Program-made: the position numbers and the translations under genes
Shown here: one piece after another, positions 55,852 through 64,000 of the stretch
How positions within the stretch are numbered: the first letter of the stretch is position 1
Layout: every line of letters begins with the position of its first letter
Notes under the pieces: model-generated
Database searches by the model: none
What the model saw: the letters and a program-made list of their open reading frames with translations, nothing else
Told to the model about the DNA's origin: nothing
NCBI RefSeq assembly: GCF_010093535.1
Contig: NW_022985165.1
Span: forward strand, 961,039 to 1,025,038
Reading direction: 5' to 3'
Length of the DNA stretch: 64,000 nt
DNA from: Lindgomyces ingoldianus
Taxonomy: Eukaryota; Ascomycota; Dothideomycetes; Pleosporales; Lindgomycetaceae

Positions 55852-57048
55852 TTACAAAACTGTCGTGTTCACCCAGTTGTCAAAGTGAAAGTCGCACGTG
55901 CTCTGAGGATTAAAGCAATCCAAGGATGCGGGACCAACCTTCCCCTTGAAATTCTTGAACCAGATATCTGAGAAAGTTGCTTGCTTATAGATGCTCCTCG
56001 CCACCGAACATTGACCAGGTGAGCGGCCATTATCCAGCTTAAAGCAAAGATCATCGATGAGAGACGTCCCATTTGTAACCGTAACTCCGTCGTAAGTAAG
56101 ATTACTAACAACCGGGTAGTTGTAATCCGGTAAATTTCGGAATCCGCCGTTGACTATAGATTTGGCGGTGTAGTTGGAAATGTAGATGTTCTTTGCGGTT
56201 TGATCTCCAGCGGCCGGGAACGGCTTGTCATCGACAACCGTACCGAACATTATCATGACACCGTCGAAAGTGCTGCATTGGATGTTGTTGATGTTGATGT
56301 TGCTGGTGCCGTAATCGATGCCGACGCACGCCCCCGCGTTGGGCTGTGTATCAACACTCTTAAAGTCTACGTTGATGCTATCCATGGTGATGGAAGAGCA
56401 GTTGCGAAATTGGAACCCAATAGTGTCGGATCGTGTCCACGGCATATACCAAGCTTGGTTCTCAGCAATGACGCTCAGTCTCGTGAAGCGAATATTGGAG
56501 CTTCGCTCGTCGACGCGGAAGAATTGGAATGGCATATTCTTGATGGTTAGATTGTCGATAAGAATGTTGGTGGAAGACTCCCGAATGAGGTTGAAGACTG
56601 GCGATTTCCACAAACCTCTTCCGTATGTGTCACTGTTTCGTTGGTAGAAGATACGGGCATTGCCGTCGATGAGGCCCTTTCCGGTCAAGCTTCGTAGTTT
56701 GGCTCCTTGGACTCCAGACATCGATATCATAGCCTTTTGCTTGTCCCAGTAGTCGGGATCGGAGGAAAAGAGGAGTTGACCCTCAAGCTGGAAGTCACAA
56801 TTACGGCAGGTTGAGAAATCGATTGGCGAGCGGATACTGTAGATTTGGTCGGCGGGGAGGGCGATTGTGCCTCCATTTCCACACTTCTTGATAGCATCAT
56901 TGATGGCCGGGGCATCGTCTATCATCTCATAGCCCTGCGCGAGAGGAGTGCATGTTGCTCGCTTTTCAAGTGATGTTGCAGGATAACGGTTTGCATTGAC
57001 GCATTTCTCAATGATAGCGGCCAAAATAAAGAAGAGAAGGCGAGCCAT
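55852..57048 (-). CDS. Secreted GH28-like right-handed beta-helix protein, catalytic motifs lost
   Basis: A single exon of 398 residues. A signal peptide (LLFFILAAIIEKCVNA) is followed by a Kex2-type site LEKR at 27-30. The body aligns in pattern with fungal polygalacturonase-type proteins: DAIKKCGNGGTIALPAD, GLIDGNARIFYQ and a series of beta-helix turns (NILIDNLTIKNMP, SITMDSINVDF, NININNIQC). At the four GH28 active-site blocks the expected residues are missing: SDTIGF for NTDGF, GACVGI for DDCVAI, CSTFDG for SGGHG, and GGFRN for RIK. Several N-glycosylation sites are present. It is probably a non-hydrolytic pectin-binding or otherwise re-purposed protein, or a distant subfamily with different catalysis. 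Confidence 0.8.
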   Translation of the reverse strand: MARLLFFILAAIIEKCVNANRYPATSLEKRATCTPLAQGYEMIDDAPAINDAIKKCGNGGTIALPADQIYSIRSPIDFSTCRNCDFQLEGQLLFSSDPDYWDKQKAMISMSGVQGAKLRSLTGKGLIDGNARIFYQRNSDTYGRGLWKSPVFNLIRESSTNILIDNLTIKNMPFQFFRVDERSSNIRFTRLSVIAENQAWYMPWTRSDTIGFQFRNCSSITMDSINVDFKSVDTQPNAGACVGIDYGTSNININNIQCSTFDGVMIMFGTVVDDKPFPAAGDQTAKNIYISNYTAKSIVNGGFRNLPDYNYPVVSNLTYDGVTVTNGTSLIDDLCFKLDNGRSPGQCSVARSIYKQATFSDIWFKNFKGKVGPASLDCFNPQSTCDFHFDNWVNTTVL

Positions 57049-59031
57049 GTTAACTTGCGATTCTACAATCCAGTAACGGTATGCTTACAATCATTGAGAG
57101 TATTTATATCAGTCATGTCAACCTCTGAACCCACCTTTACTCGCCAAAGGCCATGGAAGTCTTCCAGCAACAGTAGCTTCGAAAGGAATACTGAAAGCGT
57201 AAGAAACGTTACGTGCATCAGGCGTAGCATGAAATAGTATTCCAATATTAATCTGGCGTTGAGGTATGAGATGGTCGCAAGCTCCGTTGCAGTTTGGTGT
57301 TGTAGTGGTATGCATCGGTGGCATTTGGAAGGCTGGCTCGTCTCTTTCAATATATGGAACATCTGGGCTTGTGGTATATAAGCGGTAGATTGATTTTAGT
57401 AGAAGGATTGACATCCCCGCATTGTCGCGATATCATTTTCGGCTATTTTGAATAGACCGATAATCTAGGCGAAGTTGGAGAAGAGGGAACATTCATAGCA
57501 GCTGTGAGGCGGATTTCCCCTCAACAAATTTATCCGCTAGCTGGATGATAGAAACTGGCTGGGCGACTGTATCAGAACATGGCTTAGAGAAGGTGGACGT
57601 CGAAGCTATCAGCGAAAAGTAGAGAAATGTAGAAAATCACGAAGTGATTGTTGAAATATGGCCAAAAGAGGTTCAAGGCGTCGGTGAGGCGGTCTGGATA
57701 ACTCCATAAGGACCTTGAATATCATGAATGCGACCTGCGTGGCATCGGCTGCGAAGCGACGTTGACGTTGCTATAGGAAGGACTTCGGTGACATTCCGTC
57801 ATAGCAGGATACTTACGTCACCTATGCGCTGCAGATATTCGGTTAGGGGATTTCGTGATGTGTATTGATGAAATGAGTGTGGTTGGGGATGCTAAAGCGT
57901 GAAAGGCTGTGGAGAAGGAAACCACCTTGTCAACTCAGAGTGTGAGCTTAATTTCGGGGCGACTGCAAACTACGTTTTATTCAAATAGATTAAGTTTGGG
58001 ATGTGAATCCATTGCTAGCTAGATTGCAATAATTCAACATCTGTTTTGACAAGCTCAAAGCACGGAGTGGGCGTATCCCCCACGTGATTTCAGGATGGAG
58101 AGAAATCTTGGCCTTCGCTGTTTGGGTAACTGGTCAACTACGAAAAGCTTAGCTCTCGAATCTCCACTTTCTCATCCCTATTACCCTAACCACTCATTTG
58201 ACATTCGTTGATGTATCACAACTCATTTCGGGGCTAATGTCAGTCCGGTAGTGCAAGCCAACCTGTCGCGCCATCGCCCCGGCTAGCAGCTTCATCAGCC
58301 TCCCACACGTTCAACTCTTCGTACCACGATGTCATCTAACTCAGTCTCAACAATGTGATTCCGCTTTTCTAGTCTCCCTGCGGCTAAGGCTGCTAAGTTT
58401 CGTGAAATTCCATAAGTCTTCTAGTAAGCCGAGCCTACTGAGCACTTGTGCATCTAGAAAACAATGTTGGTGTCGCCCAACTGACAGTGCATTGATGGCG
58501 GGAAATTATCTGATTTGTTCATGTAAGATATGTCTGCATTGGAATACTCCGATGCATGCCACCGCACGTCTGCAGCACTTGCCAGCCTGACCGTACGACG
58601 CAATGAACGAACCATCTCTCACCCTCGCAATTCTTGAGACCTTCAACGCAATACGATGCAGACAGCCTGCTGCTCCCCAACTGAGGGGTAGTCCGGGCCA
58701 GCATCACTTCCATGATCCGTGGACTACCCTGGTCACTCCACTAATGCCGCTGGTTTCTCATATGTTATCAGACGTTGCCGGACGCACATGGTTTACTTTA
58801 CCTCACAAAGGGATAAATATCAGGGTTGGCTTGCATTGCATGTGTGATGTGCCACAGACCTCCATCTATTCAGTCCTTCGTCGTTCCCATATTGCTGATT
58901 TGATATCTGCCTCGTTGAAGACGTGCACCCTCCATTTCGTCAACTTTACAATCGTCGCTTTATTTTTGTTTCTCCCCGACCCCAACCATTCTGTAGAGAT
59001 ATCTTCTCGATAGCCAGTAGTAGGTAGCCAG
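57049..59031. other. Intergenic, about 2 kb
   Basis: No convincing gene. The 136-codon frame at 58603-59013 lacks motifs and overlaps the likely promoter of the permease. Confidence 0.45.
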
Positions 59032-60978
59032 ATGGATAAAATTATTGAGCTCCAAACCCTTGATGATGAGGTACTTCATCTCAGACGTAAAGGTTTGGAA
59101 TCAAAGTTAGCGAGCGACTTCGATCGCGACAAATATGAGTTGGCTAGAGTTGGAAAGAAACAAGTTTTGAAGGTTCGTATTTAGCGCCAGGCGTTGGCTA
59201 AACCATCTGTGCTAACTTTGAATAGCGGAGATTTGGGTTGGTGAGCATGACCGGTCTGACGTGTGGGTTGATGTGCACTTGGGAAAGTTTGCTAGTGTAA
59301 GGAGCCTCGAGATGGTCTCTTCCAATAATTAACCAGCCAATAGGGTGTTCCTCATAGGATTCCAAAAGTAAGTTCGCTCCCATTCGGCCTTCGTTTATGC
59401 TGAGCAAAGCAGCGGGGGACCTGCGGGACTCATATATGGCTTCTTCCTGGTGTGGATCGGCAATCTCTCGGTTTTTATTGCAATCGGTGAACTATCCTCG
59501 ATGATTCCCACTGCTGGGGGACAGTACCACTGGGTCTCGCTCCTTGCGCCTCTATCGAGTAGGAGGTTCTTCAGTTACATAACAGGTAAGCCCTCGCCTT
59601 CTATGGAAAAAATAAATAAAAGAAGCTGACATACTAGGCTGGCTTACCGTAATTGGCTGGATTGCAGGCCTCACGGCAGCTTCATATTTTGTCGCAGAGC
59701 TAATTCTAGATTTGGTTACCTTAAGCATTCCAGAATTCGAGCCAACAGGATGGAATGGAACTCTGGTTCTCTGGGCAACTCTTTTGCTTTGTGTCATCAT
59801 CAACGTATTTATGAGCTCTGCGCTCCCATCGATCGAGGTCCTCGTCTTGATTGTTCACATACTCGGCTTCTTTGGTATAATCATTCCCTTGGTCTACCTA
59901 ACGCCTTCTTATAACTCTGCCAAGGATGTTTTCACTACCTTTTATAACTACGGCGAATGGCAGACGAAAGCTTTGTCTTTCTTCATCGGTATTCAAGGGA
60001 ATGCTTTAGCTTTCGTTGGTACGGATTCGGCTGTGCATGTAAGCTGGTGAATGAATATAAATGATTTCCAGCTAACTCTTGATAGATGTCGGAAGAAGTC
60101 AAGAATGCCAGCACTGACGTCGCTCGATCCATGGTGATAAGCCTGGTTTTAAATGGATTTCTTGCGCTCGGTATGCTTTTCGCAGTTCTTTTTAGCTCCC
60201 CTCCGAATATCATGGAGCTTGCTGAGAAGCACAAATTTCCTTTCATCCAGGTCTTTGCAAAGACCGTCGGATCAAATGGAGGAGCGGCAGTTATGAGTAG
60301 TATCATCATTGTGCTGGAATTCTGTAGTGCACTTGGTTGCTTAGCTGCTGCTTCCAGGATGACCTGGTCGTTCGCTCGCGATCGTGGCCTTCCTTTCTCA
60401 CGCATTTTAAGCATGGTTCGTGGTCTTCTTCTTCACTGCAATTTAGGTTGTTCTAATGCAGAGAATAGATCGACAAGCGGACCACCATCCCTGTTGTCGC
60501 TATCATGACAGTGACAGTCTTCTCTGCACTGCTATCTCTCGTAAATATAGGGAACGATACTGCTTTCGCCGATATTGTTTCCCTTGTTCTTGAAGGATTC
60601 TATATTTCCTACCTGATAGCGATCGGTCTCCTCCTTTGGCGACGTCTCCGCGGCGATATCAGAGAGCCTGACTCCACGAATCAAAGCACCTTCAACTCGA
60701 CAGAACCGTCAGAAAGCATACACTCAAGTCTGACGTGGGGTCCATGGCGCTTGAAAGGCGCCCTCGGGATCGCGAACAACATATTCGCATGTTCGTACTT
60801 GCTCCTCCTCATATTCTTCAGCTTTTGGCCAGGGGCAAGGACCGTGGATGCCACACAAATGAACTACGCTGTTTTGGTTACTGGATTTGTAGTACTGTTT
60901 AGCATCTTCTACTATCTAGTGCTGGCGAAGGAGAAATATACTGGGCCTATTGTCGAGGTGGACTTACACACATTGTGA
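59032..60978 (+). CDS. Amino-acid/GABA-type permease (APC superfamily)
   Basis: Seven exons: 59032-59172, 59226-59296, 59344-59367, 59410-59585, 59638-60038, 60086-60415 and 60469-60978; 550 residues, all in frame. About 12 membrane spans. Family landmarks: RRFGLVSMTGLTCGLMCTWE, SGGPAGLIYGFFLVWIG, IPTAGGQYHWVSLLAP, SYITGWLTVIGWIAG, SEEVKNASTDVARSMV and ASRMTWSFARDRGLPFS. It imports amino acids, GABA or choline across the plasma membrane; the exact substrate cannot be told. Exon 3 is only 24 bp, but it is needed to join CTWESLL to VFLIGFQN and both neighbouring introns have good donors (GTAAGG, GTAAGT). Confidence 0.92.
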
Positions 60979-62100
60979 GGGCAGATTCTGAACAAGGAGA
61001 TGGAATTTCTTTTTAACCAATGAAGCGTGGCAAGATTCATTTGCATTGTATAACGGCTTCCTATGGCAGAGGATGGGTTGGAGTGGGGTGTTGCAGAAGC
61101 ACTCGAAGACAATCAAGATAGACCAGGTATTCGCTACCTGAACATGAATTACGACAATACTATACTATGCCTTACCGGCCTTCCAAGAGCCGAGTCCTAC
61201 TCTGAATAAGACCCAATGAGCACATCGCGCCGTAGACGTGCTGACTTGTGGGAACACGGCAGACACCCACGTTTTCACCACCCCTGTCATTCCTCGCACA
61301 ACATTTGACACAATATGCTTCTAAGTGAAAGAGGCTGATCGAAATATTGCGCGAGTGAGGAAGGCGCCGAGACATTTGCTGAGTTGTTCTGTTCGAAGCC
61401 AAGATCTTGCGCTTCCGGCGCCGGTTTTCTTTAGTGGAATGTCACTCCCTGCGCGGCAGGTTTCTCCGATGAGAGTCCAGATGGAAATGAAGCAGTACAA
61501 ATAGCAAATTTCTTATGGTAGTATGTAGGTTCGTCTAACATAGCCCACTACTCAGTTGGTAAAATGAACGTGGCGATTCTTCCAGGTTGATTTGGTCCTA
61601 AAATAAAGTCCAGCTGGCCGCATGGGGATTAGGGCGACGCCACATATCGCAGCTGAGCGCCACATCGTGGCATTGCCTCTTCCATCCAAGAGAGGCAATG
61701 CGGGGTCAAAGTCGGCTCTCATTCGTTAAGTTTTGGGTAAAGGTCAGTGGTGAGATGGGAGTGGCTCTTTGGAGGAGTAACGTGATGAGCAGTGCCCCCA
61801 CCATGAGTGGTTTTCGTAGTCGTAAGAGAGGAAAATAGGTTCGAGATGAGGGGTAAGGGGATGATTGCAGGAAGGCCGAGAGTCTTGGGTTGGGTGATGG
61901 ATGGTATGACATGTTTGACGAGATAGAGGGCTGAAGGACAGGTTGGGAAATAGGTAGGAGGCTGAGTGTTGGAGAGATGTGTATATAAGGTAGGCATCTA
62001 AACTCTCACTTGGATACATACACACTCATCACGACTGAGTACCGATTCTACACTTCCTCCTGAAACCCTCAAATTCAGAACACTCGGAAAATCCGTTACA
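60979..62100. other. Intergenic with a hairpin
   Basis: No gene. An 11-bp perfect inverted repeat, GCATTGCCTCT, with a 10-bp loop lies at 61670-61701. A TATATAAGG box at about 61981 lies some 120 bp before the next ATG. Confidence 0.5.
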
Positions 62101-62655
62101 ATGCAGCTCCTCACTATCACCCTCGCGAGTCTCCTCTCCTTCTCTTTCGCGGCTCCGGTTGCAAGCCCAAAACCCTGGCCTGCTGACCCCAACATCGTCA
62201 AGCCAACCACCATCTCCCAATACGAAGTCAGCAAAGGTGCCATCCACTTCAATACTCCGCGAGGCAAAGTCCTCAAGACTGGCAACGGCCAAGACTGGAC
62301 AACACTCATCACCTTCGACATGCCCGCTGCCACTGCGGGTAAGACCTGCGAGCTCCATTTCATCCTCGAGTCCGCAGCAACGCTTTCTGGCTCTGGACTT
62401 CTTGACGTGTTCACCAGTCTCGCGGCAGCACCAGGAGAGAGGACTTCCTGGGGACCGGGCAACCAGAGAAACAACCATGTTGCGAGGGTAAAGGTTGCGC
62501 AAGGTGGCGATGCAACGTACCAGACGGGCTATCCACAGGTTGTGAAGAGCTTTGCCTGCCCGTCTGGGAAGTGGCCGATTGAGGTCGTGGGTGTTTATGA
62601 TAGGGATGATGTGCAGTGGGATGGAAGTATTTCGGGGGCCTACCTGAAGTATTAA
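62101..62655 (+). CDS. Secreted But2-domain protein
   Basis: A single exon of 184 residues. The signal peptide is LLTITLASLLSFSFAAPVAS. The mature protein has the beta-rich layout of the Ubiquitin-3-binding-protein But2 C-terminal domain family found in secreted fungal proteins: DWTTLITFDMPA, AGKTCELHFILES, LLDVFTSL, and ending ACPSGKWPIEVVGV, then ISGAYLKY. The two Cys may pair. Function unknown; it is probably extracellular or cell-wall associated. Confidence 0.85.
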   Translation: MQLLTITLASLLSFSFAAPVASPKPWPADPNIVKPTTISQYEVSKGAIHFNTPRGKVLKTGNGQDWTTLITFDMPAATAGKTCELHFILESAATLSGSGLLDVFTSLAAAPGERTSWGPGNQRNNHVARVKVAQGGDATYQTGYPQVVKSFACPSGKWPIEVVGVYDRDDVQWDGSISGAYLKY

Positions 62656-62912
62656 ACAGGAAATGAAAGGAGCAGGGAGATCCATTTGGGGTAACGTCTG
62701 AAGGGTATTTTTATTTCTGTTTGTACATATTTGAAAAGGGGGTCGAGATTCTAAGTGAAGGGTAAATTGTAGAGGCGTATGGATGACTTATAATGAATGA
62801 AAACTAGATCAAATAACCTTCTGCTAGACTGTATGAAACTCATTAGGGAATATTAAGCTTAAATTCTGATGGAAAGAGACCTCTAAGATGCTCAAGTAAA
62901 GACGGACTGTCT

Positions 62913-64000
62913 TCATCCAATATATGTGCCATACTTTATAAATTCTTCATCGTTCCTCAATCTATCCATATCCTCCTCTCTCAAACAAATCCCAGCCGCA
63001 CTTTCTCCGTCTCTTCTCTTCGGCATTAGATATATTAGGCTTTCTACTCCTGTAAACATCGGTCTTCTCACTGCTTCCGGTTTTCCCAACCCTAGGTCAA
63101 AGTCAAGATCATAGGAATTGACTTTCGCCCACGAGCTGAGCATAATGTCGGATGAGAAATCCATGTTTGCAGTCACATTGATGTGTGATTTATCTTCCAC
63201 TTGAGAGAGTAAAGTGGCTAGAGCACTCGTCCGATGTGCTATATTCGAGGTCTTTGGGTCCACGGCAGATCGGAGTTGCGCGGCGATGACCCCCAGTGAC
63301 TCGCCAGCCACTTCCTGGAGGGTAGAGTCATTGTATGCCATATTCTGCACAAGTCCTGGATATGTCATCGGAATATTAAGATACCGTCGTGGATCTATCG
63401 CCCGAGCACATGTTGACTTTTTGGTGGGCCTCAAGCGGGCTAGGCGAGCGCGAGACACACCCTGCCAAATGAAAGCGGTCAAGGCATCATCGGTCGATAC
63501 GAAGCCTGCACCAGATGGTTTAGTCTCCATGGCGAGCGATTTGAGCTTCGCAAGTGAAGCGCTAGAGAAGTCGAAGTACGCCCATATAGACTTCGGAATT
63601 ACAGGTCGAGTTGCCGCAATTTCGCCGACCCCTTTGCAAGCCCTTTTGGGAAGGGGTTTTATGATCTGACGATCTAATTCCGGGCCGGGGGTGTATGAGT
63701 CGTCGAGTAACGGGATAATATTTCGGCGGTCAAGATTTCCGGTTCTTAGCTCTTCATCGGTGAAAGATTCGTTGCGGCATGCTTTCGAAAAAAGATAAAT
63801 GATATGGCCTTGGCCTGTCATGTCCATACAATTGTGCTCACCGACAAAGCACAATAGGAGCCCGTCTGTGATAAAGGTCGCTTGCACTAAAAATACTGGT
63901 GAGGTAGAGTCGTTCGACATCCCTGGTAGCGTGTTCCGAGGACAAATGATATTCTCGTCCAGCATGCTGAACGGAAACTCTGCCTTCTTGAGTGCATTGT
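62913..64000 (-). CDS. Trichothecene-3-O-acetyltransferase-like acyltransferase, 5' truncated
   Basis: The frame is open through ATG 63963-63965 to the right edge, with KKAEFPFS before MLDENIICPRNTLPG, so the N-terminus lies outside the window. The visible 361 residues are the BAHD-like fold: the catalytic HxxxD is HNCMD in VGEHNCMDMTGQG, and the second motif is degenerate (DFDLGLGKPEAVRRP for DFGWG). The family acylates hydroxyl groups of secondary metabolites using acyl-CoA. The gene may be part of another metabolic cluster to the right; nothing in the window tells. Confidence 0.9.
   Translation of the reverse strand, partial: NALKKAEFPFSMLDENIICPRNTLPGMSNDSTSPVFLVQATFITDGLLLCFVGEHNCMDMTGQGHIIYLFSKACRNESFTDEELRTGNLDRRNIIPLLDDSYTPGPELDRQIIKPLPKRACKGVGEIAATRPVIPKSIWAYFDFSSASLAKLKSLAMETKPSGAGFVSTDDALTAFIWQGVSRARLARLRPTKKSTCARAIDPRRYLNIPMTYPGLVQNMAYNDSTLQEVAGESLGVIAAQLRSAVDPKTSNIAHRTSALATLLSQVEDKSHINVTANMDFSSDIMLSSWAKVNSYDLDFDLGLGKPEAVRRPMFTGVESLIYLMPKRRDGESAAGICLREEDMDRLRNDEEFIKYGTYIG

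Noticed and set aside
58603..59013. 136-codon frame upstream of the permease
   Set aside because: No family motif or splice support, and it ends where the permease leader should be.
61548..61600. tRNA A-box-like sequence ACTCAGTTGGTAAA
   Set aside because: No acceptor stem, anticodon arm or T-loop could be fitted around it.

Overview
This window looks like nuclear DNA of a filamentous ascomycete (Pezizomycotina). Genes carry short introns, mostly 42-96 bp, with GT donors, CTNAC-like branch points and AG acceptors. The families are typical of that group: a non-reducing polyketide synthase with a SAT domain, Zn2Cys6 regulators, a UstYa-like protein, a fungal rhodopsin-fold membrane protein and an F-box/ankyrin protein. 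I cannot assign a genus. Exon joins below were worked out by eye from frame, splice signals and family motifs.

Region 1 (1-4.8 kb): the 3' part of a fungal transcription-factor gene runs off the left edge. It is followed by about 3 kb of gene-poor DNA with ankyrin-like scraps and a decayed LINE-type retrotransposon fragment.

Region 2 (4.86-29.0 kb) is the centre of interest, an apparently complete aromatic polyketide cluster. It holds a SAT-KS-AT-PT-ACP-ACP-R non-reducing PKS, an AflR-type regulator, a cytochrome P450, two SAM-dependent O-methyltransferases and two questin-oxidase-like (AflY/DUF4243) proteins, one at each end. Three divergent promoter pairs organise it: methyltransferase/P450, regulator/PKS and methyltransferase/questin-oxidase-like. 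The PKS should release an aromatic aldehyde; the P450, methyltransferases and Baeyer-Villiger-like proteins would tailor it. An F-box/ankyrin gene with 21 repeats sits inside the cluster. The left questin-oxidase-like gene has a splice acceptor that reads GG instead of AG. Promoters contain a shared 8-mer (GGCTCGGG), an 8-copy decamer array and a 3-copy 15-mer.

Region 3 (29-34.7 kb) is a gene-poor, AT-rich stretch. It contains a decayed second copy of the left questin-oxidase-like promoter without its gene, and two non-autonomous hAT-type elements with 8-bp target duplications. The second element splits an exon of an unrecognised gene.

Region 4 (34.7-64 kb) is mostly ordinary: an F-box protein, a GST-like protein, a membrane/coiled-coil protein, a protein-kinase pseudogene, an alcohol dehydrogenase, the folate enzyme HPPK-DHPS, a nitronate monooxygenase, a tiny Cys-rich protein, a GNAT acetyltransferase, a UstYa-like protein, a small secreted protein, a rhodopsin-fold membrane protein, a secreted GH28-like beta-helix protein that lacks the catalytic motifs, an amino-acid permease, a But2-domain secreted protein, and the 3' part of a trichothecene-acetyltransferase-like gene running off the right edge.
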